From assembly GCF_017592555.1 (NCBI RefSeq), contig NZ_JAGFNS010000024.1:95607-159606 (forward strand): 64,000 bases of DNA. Reading direction: 5' to 3'. The DNA comes from Actinoplanes flavus. GTDB taxonomy: Bacteria > Actinomycetota > Actinomycetes > Mycobacteriales > Micromonosporaceae. Under the pieces are notes generated by a model. It had not been told where the DNA came from. It did not search any database and saw only the letters and a list, made by a program, of their open reading frames with translations. This document shows positions 28,804 through 38,413 of the stretch, one piece after another. The position numbers and the translations under genes are program-made. Numbering within the stretch: position 1 is the first letter of the stretch; each line of letters starts with the position of its first letter.

Positions 28804-28835
28804 CCTTGAGGTTGACCCAAGGGCAGGGTGGAGGC
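28804..28835 (+). promoter_or_regulatory. Possible MerR-type operator/promoter
   Basis: Overlapping inverted repeats, CCTTG/CAAGG (28804-28822) and an imperfect TTGACCC/GGGTGGA (28812-28832), lie about 50 bp before the serine hydrolase, whose operon encodes a MerR regulator. A -35-like TTGACC lies inside. Confidence 0.35.
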
Positions 28836-28879
28836 TCCTTCGTGTACGCGGGACATCCGGCACCGAAGGAGCGACCATC

Positions 28880-29941
28880 ATGTTCGAGACCATCTCCCCG
28901 CAGGCGATCGCCGACCTCGGCTTCCACGGGGTGACCTTGCGGGTGAACGACGAGCGCGGCGAGTGGACCGGCAGCGCCGGGGCCGCCGAACTCGGCGGGA
29001 CCACGAAACCGTCGATCGACGGGCGGGTGCGGATCGGCAGCAACACCAAGACGTTCCTCGCCACCCTGCTGCTGTGCCTGGTCGCCGAGGGCCGGGCCGG
29101 ATTGGACGTCCCGGCGGCCGGTTACCTGCCCGAGCTGGGGCTGGACCAGCGGATCACCGTGCGGATGCTGTTGCGGCACACCAGCGGCCTCTTCAATTTC
29201 ACCGGCGAGATCAACCACGACGGTACGATCGTGCCCGGCATCCCGGTCCCCTACGGCCCCGGCGCCGGCCAGTGGCTGGCGAACCGGCTGCACACCTACC
29301 AGCCGCGGGAACTGGTGCGGATCGCGCTCTCCCAGCCGGCCCGGTTCGAGCCGGGGGAGGGCTGGAGCTACTCCAACACCAACTACGTGCTGGCCCGGCT
29401 GCTCATCGAGCGGATCACCGGCCGTACCCTCGCCGGCGAGATGAGCCGCCTGATCCTGGAACCGCTCAGCCTGACCGGCACCGTCCTGCCGGAAGCGTCG
29501 CCGGAGATCCCGGAACCGTTCGCCCGCGCCTACTACCGCGACGGCGACGTCATCGACGTCACCCGCCAGAATCCCTCCTGGATCTCCGCCGGCGGTGACA
29601 TGATCTCCACCACCCGGGACCTGCACACCTTCATCTCGGCGCTGATGGGCGGCCGGATCCTGCCGCCCGCGCTGCTCGCCGAGATGTGCGCCCCGCACCC
29701 CACCGGCATCCCCGACATGGACTACGGTCTGGGTGTGTTCGTGCTGACCACCCCCGGCGGCACGGTCATCTCCCACAACGGCGCCGCCGTCGGCCACGCC
29801 GCCCTGATGTACAGCACGCCCGACGGCAGCCGCACCCTGACCGCCGCGCTGAGCTGCGTGGACGACGCCGGGCTCAGCATCGCGCCCGCCTTCCGGAGCG
29901 TCCAGCAGCGGCTGCTCGACGAGGTGTTCACCGGCCGATGA
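28880..29941 (+). CDS. Serine hydrolase, class C beta-lactamase / DD-peptidase fold
   Basis: 353 residues. AAGGAG precedes the ATG at 28880. The family's three motifs are present: SNTK (Ser54, Lys57), YSN (Tyr164) and a late HNG in place of KTG. There is no signal peptide, so it is probably cytoplasmic, and an esterase or peptidase function is more likely than antibiotic resistance. It is translationally coupled (ATGA) to the MerR regulator that follows. Confidence 0.82.
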   Translation: MFETISPQAIADLGFHGVTLRVNDERGEWTGSAGAAELGGTTKPSIDGRVRIGSNTKTFLATLLLCLVAEGRAGLDVPAAGYLPELGLDQRITVRMLLRHTSGLFNFTGEINHDGTIVPGIPVPYGPGAGQWLANRLHTYQPRELVRIALSQPARFEPGEGWSYSNTNYVLARLLIERITGRTLAGEMSRLILEPLSLTGTVLPEASPEIPEPFARAYYRDGDVIDVTRQNPSWISAGGDMISTTRDLHTFISALMGGRILPPALLAEMCAPHPTGIPDMDYGLGVFVLTTPGGTVISHNGAAVGHAALMYSTPDGSRTLTAALSCVDDAGLSIAPAFRSVQQRLLDEVFTGR

Positions 29942-30708
29942 GAGGCGGTGTCACGATCGGCCAGGCCGCGGAGTTCGTCGGCGTTACGGTGAAGACCGTC
30001 CGGCACTACCACAAACTCGGCCTGCTTCCGGAACCGGAACGCGACGGCTCCGGCTATCGACGGTACGGCTCCGGGGACCTGCTCCGGTTGGTCCAGATCC
30101 GTACGCTGGCCGCCGCCGGAGTGCCCCTCGCCGAGATCGGCCCCCTGCTCGACGCCGGCACCGACCGGTTCGCCGCCACCCTCGCCGACGTCGAACGGCA
30201 GCTCACCGACCGGATCGCGGAGCTGACGGCCCGCCGCGACACGCTGCACCGGCTCGCCGACGGGGACCGGGCCCTGCTGCCGGACCGGGCCGTGACGCTG
30301 CTGCGGCACATGCGGGGCCTCGGCTTCCCGGCCGAGGAGGTGGCGGCCACCCGGGAGGCCTGGGTGCTGGCCCGGGCACTCGTCCCGGACGGCTTCGACG
30401 ACTATCTGACCCATTTCGAGTACGCGCTGAGCGATCCCCACCTCCTCGAACTGACCCGCCTCGCGGCCGAAGCGGCGACCTGGGAGCCCGGCGATCCCCG
30501 CATCGACGAGCTGGCCACCGCCGTGGCCGACCACTACCTGGCCCATCCCGCCCTGCTCAGCACGGTGACCGGTCTGCGGGCCGGCAACCAGGCCGCCACC
30601 CGCTACCGGTTGATCGCCCACCACGGCGAGAAGCCCACCCCGGCGGCGGCCCGCCTGTCCGCCCTCTTCGAGAGCAGACTCCGAGCCGCGGGCGTCGTCA
30701 TCCCGTAG
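29938..30708 (+). CDS. MerR-family regulator
   Basis: 256 residues. An N-terminal winged-helix DNA-binding domain (TIGQAAEFVGVTVKTVRHYHKLGLLPEPERDGSGYRRY) is followed by a dimerising coiled coil (about 70-110) and a helical C-terminal effector part resembling TipA-like or PadR-like binding domains. No Cys pair for metal binding. It probably controls its own operon from the site near 28804. The end overlaps the convergent small gene by 11 bp. Confidence 0.85.
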   Translation: MRGGVTIGQAAEFVGVTVKTVRHYHKLGLLPEPERDGSGYRRYGSGDLLRLVQIRTLAAAGVPLAEIGPLLDAGTDRFAATLADVERQLTDRIAELTARRDTLHRLADGDRALLPDRAVTLLRHMRGLGFPAEEVAATREAWVLARALVPDGFDDYLTHFEYALSDPHLLELTRLAAEAATWEPGDPRIDELATAVADHYLAHPALLSTVTGLRAGNQAATRYRLIAHHGEKPTPAAARLSALFESRLRAAGVVIP

Positions 30709-30940
30709 GAGAGGCCTCACGTGCCCACAGGAAGAATCGCAGGTAGCGGTCCTGGCCGGTGAGGATCATCGACGCCGCCTCCAGTTCCATCGCCATCCGC
30801 AGCGACAGCGACACCCGGTCGTTGGTGGCCAGGAGGTAGGCGCGGGCACGGCCACAAGGCCACGGCTTCCGGCATCCTCGACAGTCGTAGGTGCGCCCGT
30901 CCGGCTGGTGAGCGAGGCCGGCCGCCTGGCCGAGGGTCAC
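30698..30940 (-). CDS. Small conserved actinobacterial protein with Cys pair
   Basis: 80 residues from GTG 30940, which overlaps the stop of the preceding gene (GTGA). It carries YDCRGCRKPWPCGRARAYLL, the Cys-x2-Cys...Cys motif of a small protein family common in actinomycetes. The role is unknown, and a zinc-bound structural motif is likely. It is the third gene of a coupled trio. Confidence 0.6.
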   Translation of the reverse strand: MTLGQAAGLAHQPDGRTYDCRGCRKPWPCGRARAYLLATNDRVSLSLRMAMELEAASMILTGQDRYLRFFLWAREASPTG

Positions 30941-31182
30941 CGCAGTCGCGCCACTCGCTCGTCCCAGCCGGCCGTCAGTTGTTCCGGCGGGTACGGTCCG
31001 AACAGCATCGGGCTGCCGTCCAGGTGGCGCATCGTCGGCGCCGTCACCCGGTAGCGGGTGATGCCATGCCGATCGGGTGGCGGGCACTCGTCGGCGATCA
31101 CCATGTGCGGCGCGCACTCGACGTGCGGGCTGTCGTAGGGCGGCCACACCGTCACCCGGTCGCCGCGCTGGAAAGCGTTCAC
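30937..31182 (-). CDS. Small hypothetical protein
   Basis: 81 residues, MNAFQRGDRVTVWPPYDSPH. A beta-rich start (FQRGDRVTVWP) suggests a small barrel-type fold. It is coupled at both ends: its ATG overlaps the stop of the upstream gene and its stop overlaps the downstream GTG. Not recognised further. Confidence 0.6.
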   Translation of the reverse strand: MNAFQRGDRVTVWPPYDSPHVECAPHMVIADECPPPDRHGITRYRVTAPTMRHLDGSPMLFGPYPPEQLTAGWDERVARLR

Positions 31183-31340
31183 CGGATGGTCCGGCGTCCG
31201 GGCATGGTCTGTGCCTGATCGAGGATGCGCCGGACGGCGGCGGACCGTTCGGCGGCCTCGCGGCGGGCGGCGTCCCGCTCGGCGTGGGCAGCGGCGACCC
31301 GTCCCCGCCAGACCAGGTGACGAAGGATCTTCTCAAGCAT
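31179..31340 (-). CDS. Very small helical protein
   Basis: 53 residues, MLEKILRHLVWRGRVAAAHAE, predicted as one long Arg/Ala-rich helix. GGAGG lies 8 nt before the ATG at 31340; another in-frame ATG at 31346 is too close to that site. It heads the three-gene run behind the XRE regulator. Confidence 0.5.
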   Translation of the reverse strand: MLEKILRHLVWRGRVAAAHAERDAARREAAERSAAVRRILDQAQTMPGRRTIR

Positions 31341-31510
31341 GCGCATCGCCTCCGGGAGAAGGGGAAGCGACGGGCCACGGTCCACGACTGCCAGGTGGTC
31401 ACGACCCGCCGCTCGGGGCAGCGGCGGGCGCAATCGCTCACGGAGTCCCTGTACCCGCCGCCGCTGACCGGAAAGCTATGACGCGGCGGGCGGGAGTCCA
31501 TATCGCGCAG

Positions 31511-32686
31511 CTATACCGGGGCGATTCCCAACCGCTCGGCCATCGCGACCAAGTCCTCGGCCACGGCCCGGCGCTTCGCCCGGGTGATCATCGTCGCCAC
31601 GATGTCCCGTGTCAGCGGATTCAGACGGAAACTGGCCGGGGCGGCCCGCTCCGCCTGCGCCAGTGAGATCAGCGCCAACTTGTCGGCCCGGCCGTCGTGA
31701 GCCAATGCCCGGCCACGCGTTAGGTGGTAGCTCTGCCGCCGGTTCGCCACCGGGACATCCTCGACATGCAGGTTCTCCGCCAGCTCCAGTGCCTGACCGT
31801 ACTGGCCCAGCTCCGTCAGGATCGACATTTTCCAGATCGCGATGTTCCGCGGCCCGAAGTAGCTGAGGTTGAAGCCGGTGCCGTCCGGATCGCCCAGGGT
31901 CGCAGCCTCCCGCTCTGCCTCGGACAGATGCGCCTGGACGTCGAGGGGTCTCCGGGCCACCGCGCTGGCCAGGGCCGCAGACAGATGCACCTGGCCGAGC
32001 ATCTGCCGGGCTCGTGGATCTGCGGCCGCCCGTTGCAGGTCAACCAGGCTTCGCTCGCCGATCCGGCGCGCCGAGGTGGCCGCTTCCAACGGCAAGCACA
32101 GCGTGTAGACGAAATCGGCGGCACCCATCCACGCTGGATCGCCCAACTCCCGTGACGCGGCCACCGCGATTTTCGCGGCCGGCCACGACAGGTCCCGATA
32201 GCCGAGATTCCGTAGGCACACGGATGCCTCGTAGGCGATCCGGGTCAGCGCGTCGGTGCCCGGGTACGCGGCGGCGTCGTTGAGCAGGCCCGGCAGCAGC
32301 GGCGCCAGCGTCAGGTAATCGGACCGCTGCCGTAGCCGCATCGCGTGTTCGACAGCGGCCACCATCTCCTTCGGCCCGCGGGTCGGCGGTTCGATCTCGC
32401 CGGCGTCCAGGGCGACCAGGGCGACCCGAATTCCGGCGACGGCTTCGGACGCACGGACGCGGACCGGGTCGGTGGGGTCGGAGCTTTGGCCGAGTAGGTC
32501 GGCGACGGATACGTCGAGCGCCCGGGCGAGAGCGACGAGTCTGCTCCGCGACTCCACGGCCCGCTCGCCGCGCTCGATGTTGCTGAGGTGAGCTTGGCTG
32601 ATGCCAGCAAGGCCGGCGAGAACGGCTTGGGTCATCTTGCGGCGGCGGCGCCAGACGCGGACGCGCGCACCGATGTGCTCGGCCAT
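31511..32686 (-). CDS. XRE-family regulator with helical TPR-like C-terminus
   Basis: 391 residues. Residues about 6-62 are a helix-turn-helix (RRRRKMTQAVLAGLAGISQAHLSNIERGERAV). The remaining 320 residues are helical and TPR-like, as in large actinobacterial XRE regulators that bind peptides or small proteins. GGGGAGC precedes the ATG. The three small genes downstream on the same strand and two small frames upstream are the natural candidates for its partners or targets. Confidence 0.82.
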   Translation of the reverse strand: MAEHIGARVRVWRRRRKMTQAVLAGLAGISQAHLSNIERGERAVESRSRLVALARALDVSVADLLGQSSDPTDPVRVRASEAVAGIRVALVALDAGEIEPPTRGPKEMVAAVEHAMRLRQRSDYLTLAPLLPGLLNDAAAYPGTDALTRIAYEASVCLRNLGYRDLSWPAAKIAVAASRELGDPAWMGAADFVYTLCLPLEAATSARRIGERSLVDLQRAAADPRARQMLGQVHLSAALASAVARRPLDVQAHLSEAEREAATLGDPDGTGFNLSYFGPRNIAIWKMSILTELGQYGQALELAENLHVEDVPVANRRQSYHLTRGRALAHDGRADKLALISLAQAERAAPASFRLNPLTRDIVATMITRAKRRAVAEDLVAMAERLGIAPV

Positions 32687-32847
32687 GAATGCTCCCCGGT
32701 AGCGGGCAGGGCGCGGCGACCGGCCACTACTCCGGCCACCAACATCGACGGTACGCCACGGTCAACGGTGGGACGCGGGTCCACCGATCGGTCGATGCCG
32801 TCGACGGTCATTCGTCCGCCGATGCGATCCAGGCCGTACCGTGGTCC

Positions 32848-32973
32848 GTGCACACGCTCGCGATAGCCGCGGCCGATGTCCGGACCGCGGTCCTGTGGGA
32901 CAACCGCACCGACGAGGTCGAGGAGTTGCGCCGTTTCGCATCGTCGGTGCCCAGCCTGGGGGAGATGCTGTGA
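32848..32973 (+). CDS. Possible small protein divergent from the XRE regulator
   Basis: 41 residues from GTG 32848, containing DVRTAVLWDNRTDEVEELRRF. No clear ribosome binding site, and the frame is open further upstream to 32689. It is kept because its stop overlaps a second small frame (GTGA). Confidence 0.3.
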   Translation: MHTLAIAAADVRTAVLWDNRTDEVEELRRFASSVPSLGEML

Positions 32974-33128
32974 CGGACGTGCGCCGGGACCATGTCGAGG
33001 ATCGGCCCGTGTCGAAGCGCCGGCGTAAGGAGGTGACGACCAGCGAACGGCACGAACGGGGGCCGGTGAAGAGACGTCGGCATGAGTCTCCGGAGAACGG
33101 CGACTTGGCGGCCTCCGCCGAACATTGA
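32970..33128 (+). CDS. Possible small basic protein
   Basis: 52 residues, very rich in Arg, Lys and Glu (SKRRRKEVTTSERHERG). GGGGAG lies upstream of GTG 32970, and the start overlaps the previous stop. Convergent with the GH3 gene. Low-complexity composition makes this call uncertain. Confidence 0.3.
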   Translation: MTDVRRDHVEDRPVSKRRRKEVTTSERHERGPVKRRRHESPENGDLAASAEH

Positions 33129-33149
33129 GACCGCCATGTCCGCGAATGA

Positions 33150-35306
33150 TCAGCGCACGTGGAGCGTGTCGTGGAGGGTGGCGGTGGAGGAGCCGCCGAC
33201 GGTGAAGCCGTAGGCGCCCCGGGCCGTCACCCAGCCGGAGCGGGCGGGATCGAAGTACTGGAGCAGGTGCAGATCGGCCAGATCCGAGCGGTTCAGGTCG
33301 ATCTGGACGGTCCGGGAGCGGCCCGGACCGAGGGTGACCCGCGACCATCCGACCAGGCGCTTGGCCGGCTCGCCGGTGGACGACGGCAACGCGACATAGG
33401 CCTGGGCGACCTCGGTTCCCCAGCGTTTCCCGGTGTTGGTGAGCCGGAACCGGATCCGTACCCCGTCGCGGCCGTCCCCCGTCACCTCCAGGTCGCGGTA
33501 GGCGAAGGAGGTGTACGACAGCCCGTACCCGAAAGCGAAGAGCGGATCGACGCCCCGCGCCGCATACCAGCGGTAGCCGACCTGGAGACCCTCGCTGTAG
33601 GACACCTGCCGAATCCCGTCGACGACGACGCCCGGGTAGCGGGCGATGTCACCGGCTGTCGGCGTGTCGGCCAGCGACCGGGGAAAGGTCATCGGCAGTT
33701 TTCCGGACGGGTTGACGTCACCGAACAGCAGCGCGGCCAGGGCCGGGCCCATCTGCTCCCCGCCGTACCAGTTCTGCAGCACGGCCGGAACCTGGTCGAG
33801 CCACGGCATCTCGACAGCGCTGCCGGTCTGGAGCACCACGACCGTACGGGGATTGGCCGCGGCGACCGCCGAGATCAGCTCGTCCCCGCCGCCCTGCAAC
33901 CGCAGATCGGCCAGGTCGCTGAACTCCCCGGCCCGCTGGTATCCGAACACGACCGCGATGTCGGCCCCGGCGGCGGTGACCGCGGCCGCCGCCGGATCGC
34001 CACCGTTGTCGTAGGTGACGGTCGCCCCGGCCCGGGCGGCCCGCGCGGTGATCCCGGCCAGCGGCGTCACGAGGTCCTCGCACCGCATCGTGGTCGGATT
34101 CCCGAACCGCCAGGGCAGGCTGCAGACGGAGTGCGCGCTCTCCGACGCGGTCGAACCGATGACGGCGATCGTCGTACCCTCGCCGGGTTTGATCGGCAGT
34201 GTGCTGTTGACGTTCTTGAGCAGCACCGCGCCCTGTTCGGCGACCGTCCGCGCGATCGTCTTGTGCGCAGGAGTGGACACGTCGGCGACCGGGGTGGCCG
34301 GCAGCGGATGGTCGAAGAGCCCGCCCCGGATGTAGGCGGTGACCACCCGCAGCGCCGCCGCGCCGATCCGCGCCCGGGTGATCTGCCCGGCGGCGAGGGC
34401 CGCGTCGAGTCTCGCCGGGGTGAACCAGATCGGCCGGTTCAGTTCCTGGTCGAGCCCGTTGACCAGGCTCGCCGCGGTGGAGTGCACCGAGCCGAAGTCG
34501 CTCATCACGTAGCCGTCGAAGCCCACGTCGTCCTTGAGGACGCTGTTCTGCCGTGGGTGCTCGCAGGCGTAGATCCCGTTGACCTGGTTGTATGAGCACA
34601 TGATGCTCGCCGGGCCCGCGCGCTTGGCCGCGATCTCGAACGGCAGGTCGTAGACCTGGCGTAGCGTTCGTTCGTCGGCGTTGGACGAGCTGGTCTGCCG
34701 GTCGAGTTCCTGTTCGTTGGCGACATAGTGCTTGAGCGTCGCCAGCACCCGGTCGTCGCTCTGCACGCCCCGCGCGCCGGCCGCCGCCATCAGCCCGCTG
34801 AGCAGGGCGTCCTCGCCGAGGTATTCCGGGGTCCGCCCGGACAGGGGAGTCCGGCCACTGGCGATTCCCGGCGCCAGGATGACGTTCTTGCCTTTCCGGT
34901 AGCCCTCGTCGGCCTGGGCGGCGCCTTTGACGTACGCGAGCCGCTCGTTCCAGGTGGCCGCGGTGGCGATGGTCGCCGGGAAAGCGGTTACCCCGTCGGT
35001 GAACCGGATCCCGTCCGGCCCGTCGGTGTAGACGACGGTCGGCGTGCACGGCACCTGCACGGGATAGACGACGTCACCGGCCCACTGGGTCTGCCGCGGG
35101 TTGTTGGCCGGCTGTTCCACCAGCCAGCGGTAGATCTGGTGCGGGCTGCTGGCGGCCAGGAGAGCGCGTGCCCGCTGTTCGGGCGACCTGCGCTCGTCCA
35201 TCCAGGGATAGGTGGAACAGTCCGCGGCGAGGGCGGGGCCGGCCGTGACGACCGCTGCCAGCGGGGCGAGCAGCAGCAGCGCCGCCCCGATTCTTCGAGA
35301 GCGCAT
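33150..35306 (-). CDS. Secreted GH3 beta-glycosidase
   Basis: 718 residues. ATG 35306 follows GAGGAG and starts a signal peptide ending near AGPALAAD. The GH3 domains run in the usual order: an N-terminal barrel with KHYVANEQE, the nucleophile Asp270 in GYVMSDFGSV, the alpha/beta sandwich (AVIGSTASE) and a fibronectin-III-like end. Substrates for this family are beta-glucosides, xylosides or related oligosaccharides. It is 16 bp from the rhamnosidase gene, so both probably belong to one operon that releases sugars from a rhamnose-containing glycoside. Confidence 0.87.
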   Translation of the reverse strand: MRSRRIGAALLLLAPLAAVVTAGPALAADCSTYPWMDERRSPEQRARALLAASSPHQIYRWLVEQPANNPRQTQWAGDVVYPVQVPCTPTVVYTDGPDGIRFTDGVTAFPATIATAATWNERLAYVKGAAQADEGYRKGKNVILAPGIASGRTPLSGRTPEYLGEDALLSGLMAAAGARGVQSDDRVLATLKHYVANEQELDRQTSSSNADERTLRQVYDLPFEIAAKRAGPASIMCSYNQVNGIYACEHPRQNSVLKDDVGFDGYVMSDFGSVHSTAASLVNGLDQELNRPIWFTPARLDAALAAGQITRARIGAAALRVVTAYIRGGLFDHPLPATPVADVSTPAHKTIARTVAEQGAVLLKNVNSTLPIKPGEGTTIAVIGSTASESAHSVCSLPWRFGNPTTMRCEDLVTPLAGITARAARAGATVTYDNGGDPAAAAVTAAGADIAVVFGYQRAGEFSDLADLRLQGGGDELISAVAAANPRTVVVLQTGSAVEMPWLDQVPAVLQNWYGGEQMGPALAALLFGDVNPSGKLPMTFPRSLADTPTAGDIARYPGVVVDGIRQVSYSEGLQVGYRWYAARGVDPLFAFGYGLSYTSFAYRDLEVTGDGRDGVRIRFRLTNTGKRWGTEVAQAYVALPSSTGEPAKRLVGWSRVTLGPGRSRTVQIDLNRSDLADLHLLQYFDPARSGWVTARGAYGFTVGGSSTATLHDTLHVR

Positions 35307-35321
35307 GGTTCTCCTCACGTG

Positions 35322-37559
35322 TCAGAAGGAGTGCGTGCCCGCCGGGATCTCCACGTCGGGCCGTCCGTCCAGGGAGAGGACGCCGGTGACGCCGTCCGGG
35401 AGCGTCACGTCGACCGTGAGGTCGCCGTCCGGTCCGGTGCGCCAGGAGACCTCGATGCGGCCGTGCCGGGTTCGCAGCCCGGCCCGGGCCCAGGTCAGGC
35501 CGCCGCCGGGCCGCGGCGCGATCGACACCCGCGTGTAGCCGGGCGTCAGTGGGGCGATGCCGCCGATGGTCCGGTGCATCCAGTCGGCGACCGCGCCGAG
35601 GGCGTAGTGGTTGAAGCTCGTCATCTCGCCGGGGTTGATCGTCCCGTCCGGGAGCATCGAGTCCCACCGTTCCCAGATGGTGGTGGCGCCCATCGTCACC
35701 GGGTAGAGCCAGGACGGGCACTCGCGTTCCAGCAGCAGCCGGTAGGCGGCGTCGAGATGTCCGGTGACGGTGAGCGCGTCGGTGATGTACGGCGTCCCCG
35801 CGAACCCGGTCGACACCCGGTAACCGCTGTCCGCGACGAGTTCGGCCAGCCGTCGTCCCGCGAACGACGTGTCGTCGAGCAGCCCGAAGGCGATGGCGAG
35901 CGTGTAGACCGTCGTGCAGTCGGACCGCACGGTGCCGTCCGCGTCCACGTATTCGCTGGTGAACGCGGTCCGCACCCGGGCCGCGAGGTCGGTGAACTCG
36001 GCGGCGTCGGCGTCGTGCCCGAGCAGCGCGGCCGTCTCGGCGACCAGCGTCAGCGACCGGTAGTAGGCGGCGGTCGCGACCACGCCGGGGTCGGCCTTGG
36101 CCTTGGCCGGGGCGTCGGCCGGCGCGTCCGGGTCGAGCCAGTCACCGAACTGGAACGAGCCGTCCCACACTCCGGACGGCGACAGCAGGGTGCGGACCCG
36201 CCGCACGTGTGCGGTCATCGACGGGTACTGCCTTTCCAGAATCGACCGGTCGCCGTAGGCCTGCCACAGCGTCCACGGCACCCACACCGCCGCGTCCGAC
36301 CAGAAGGCGGTGCTGTCCGGATCCGGGAAGTCGGGCGGCGCCGGCTGGTATTTGAGCACGTCAGGGATGACGAACGGGACCAGGCCGTCGGCGGCCCGCT
36401 GCTCGGCGGCCAGGTCGGCGAGCCAGTCGCCGAGGAAGCCGCGCACGTCGTACAGGTAGGCGGCCGATGGCGCGAAGACGGCGATGTCGCCGGTCCAGCC
36501 AAGCCGTTCGTTGCGTTGCGGGCAGTCGGTCGGCAGGTCGAGGAAGTTGCCCTTGGTGCTCCAGACGACGTTGCGGTGGAGCTGGTTGAGCAGTTCGTCG
36601 GAGCAGGTGAAGTCGCCGGTGCGTGCCAGCCGCGAGTGCACGACGACGGCCTCGATCTCCAGCGGCGCGCCGGCGGGCCAGCCGCTGACCTCCGCGTACC
36701 GGAAGCCGTGGAACGTCATGGTCGGCTCGAAGTGGTCGTCGCCGCCGCTGAGGATGAACCGGTCGGTGGCCTGCGCGTCGCGCAGCGGCCGCACACCGAG
36801 CTCGCCGTCCTCGAGCACCTCGGCGTGCCGGATCCGGATCTCCGAGCCTTCCGGCCCGGTCACCGTGAACCGCAGCCAGCCGACCAGGTTCTGGCCGAAA
36901 TCGAGCAACACCCGCCCGGTGGGCGATTCCCAGACCTTCCGCGGCGCCACGATCTCCTGCCTGCTCACCCACTCTCCGAGGTACGGGGTGAGCACGCGGG
37001 TGTCGAAGTCGAGCACCCGGACCGGCAGGAACCAGTCGGGCTCGCCGTCCGGGACGAACCACTTGGCGGAGCGCCGTCGTGCGTCGATGGTCTGCCCGTC
37101 GTACAGGTCGTCGGCGAGGACGTCGGAGTTGCCGGCGGTCCAGGTCTCGTCGGTGACCACGATCTGGCGGTGCCCGTCGGCGAAGGTGATCTCGCACGCG
37201 GCGATCACCCCGAGCCGGTCGCCGTAGAAGGCGCTGCCGCCCATGAAGCCGAGCCGCCCCCGGTACCAGCCGTTGCCGACCAGGACGGTCAGGACGGAGA
37301 GCGGTTTCCCGGCGATCAGTGCGGTGACGTCGTGGCTGAGGTGGCGCAGGCGGTGCTCGTAGGCGGTCCAGCCGGGGCTGAGCACGTCGTCGCCGACCGG
37401 CCGCCCGCCGATCCGGGCCTCGTGGACGCCGAGGCTGCTGATCGTGAGGGTGGCCCGGGTGACGGCGCCGTGGCCGGTGTCCAGGGTGATCTCGGTGCGG
37501 AACAGGGGAGCGCTGCCCAGCTCGACGACCGGGCTGATCATCCGCGCGGTGTGCAACAT
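35322..37559 (-). CDS. GH78 alpha-L-rhamnosidase
   Basis: 745 residues. It has an N-terminal beta-sandwich part (LTISSLGVHEARIGGRPVGDDVLSPGWT) and an (alpha/alpha)6 barrel (NVVWSTKGNFLDLPTDCPQRNERLGWTGD, then GATTIWERWDSM). The acidic residues around RNERLGWTGD are where the family places its general acid. No signal peptide, so imported rhamnosides are probably cleaved inside the cell. It lies directly downstream of the importer genes, with GAGGAAAGG before the start. Confidence 0.88.
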   Translation of the reverse strand: MLHTARMISPVVELGSAPLFRTEITLDTGHGAVTRATLTISSLGVHEARIGGRPVGDDVLSPGWTAYEHRLRHLSHDVTALIAGKPLSVLTVLVGNGWYRGRLGFMGGSAFYGDRLGVIAACEITFADGHRQIVVTDETWTAGNSDVLADDLYDGQTIDARRRSAKWFVPDGEPDWFLPVRVLDFDTRVLTPYLGEWVSRQEIVAPRKVWESPTGRVLLDFGQNLVGWLRFTVTGPEGSEIRIRHAEVLEDGELGVRPLRDAQATDRFILSGGDDHFEPTMTFHGFRYAEVSGWPAGAPLEIEAVVVHSRLARTGDFTCSDELLNQLHRNVVWSTKGNFLDLPTDCPQRNERLGWTGDIAVFAPSAAYLYDVRGFLGDWLADLAAEQRAADGLVPFVIPDVLKYQPAPPDFPDPDSTAFWSDAAVWVPWTLWQAYGDRSILERQYPSMTAHVRRVRTLLSPSGVWDGSFQFGDWLDPDAPADAPAKAKADPGVVATAAYYRSLTLVAETAALLGHDADAAEFTDLAARVRTAFTSEYVDADGTVRSDCTTVYTLAIAFGLLDDTSFAGRRLAELVADSGYRVSTGFAGTPYITDALTVTGHLDAAYRLLLERECPSWLYPVTMGATTIWERWDSMLPDGTINPGEMTSFNHYALGAVADWMHRTIGGIAPLTPGYTRVSIAPRPGGGLTWARAGLRTRHGRIEVSWRTGPDGDLTVDVTLPDGVTGVLSLDGRPDVEIPAGTHSF

Positions 37560-37579
37560 GGTGGAACCTTTCCTCGACG

Positions 37580-38413
37580 TCAGCCCTTGACCGAGCCGGC
37601 GACCATCCCGGAGACGATCTGGCGCTGGAAGATCATGAACATGATCAGCGGCGGCACCGTGACCAGCAGGATGTCCATGAAGAGCAGGTTGTAGGCGTTG
37701 GTGTACTGGCCCTGGAAGGTGAAGAGGGTGAGCTGCACGGTGGCGTTCTCGTCACCGGGCAGGAAGTAGAGCGGGCTGGCGAAGTCGTTCCAGATGAACA
37801 CCGACTGCACCACCACGATCGTCACGATGATCGGGCGCAGCAGCGGGAACACGACGCGGAAGAACAGGCCGACCGGTCCGGCCCCGTCGATGGTGGCGGC
37901 CTCGTCCAGCTCCCGGGGGACGCTCGCGATGAACGCCTGGAACAGCAGCACGCAGAACGCCATGGCGTACGCGATCTCGACGAGGATCAGCCCCGGCATG
38001 GTCTTGAACAGGCCGGTCTGCTGCAACACCCAGATGGTCGGCACCACGGCCGGCGGGATGACCAGCCCGGAGAGGACCACCAGGTTCAGGCCGCTGGTCC
38101 AGCGGCCCTTGCGTCGTTGCAGGACGAACGCCGCCATGGCCGCCAGGATCACCACCACCGCGACGCTGGCCACGGTCAGGATCGTGCTGTTGATGAACGC
38201 GATGATCAGCAGGTAGTCACGGGCCTCGACGACGTCCCGGAGGTTCTGGACGAACGCCCACTCGGTCGGCCAGGAGAACTGCAGGAGAGCGGATTCCGTC
38301 TGGCTCTTCGCGGCGGTCAGCACGATGAAGGCGAACGGGACCAGGAAGACGACGGCGAACAGCACGATCGCCAGCGCGCTGAGCCAGTGGTTGGGCCGGG
38401 TCCTGGTGGTCAC
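37580..38413 (-). CDS. Sugar ABC transporter permease (MalG-like)
   Basis: 277 residues from GTG 38413. Six membrane helices, with the EAA loop (ELDEAATIDGAGPVGLFFRVVFPLLRP) that docks to the ATPase. Overlaps the partner permease gene by 4 bp. Confidence 0.88.
   Translation of the reverse strand: MTTRTRPNHWLSALAIVLFAVVFLVPFAFIVLTAAKSQTESALLQFSWPTEWAFVQNLRDVVEARDYLLIIAFINSTILTVASVAVVVILAAMAAFVLQRRKGRWTSGLNLVVLSGLVIPPAVVPTIWVLQQTGLFKTMPGLILVEIAYAMAFCVLLFQAFIASVPRELDEAATIDGAGPVGLFFRVVFPLLRPIIVTIVVVQSVFIWNDFASPLYFLPGDENATVQLTLFTFQGQYTNAYNLLFMDILLVTVPPLIMFMIFQRQIVSGMVAGSVKG

Noticed and set aside
31508..31521. A CTATACCGG match resembling the LacI-type sites at 47.7 and 50.1 kb.
   Set aside because: It falls on the end of the XRE coding region and lacks the second half of the palindrome.
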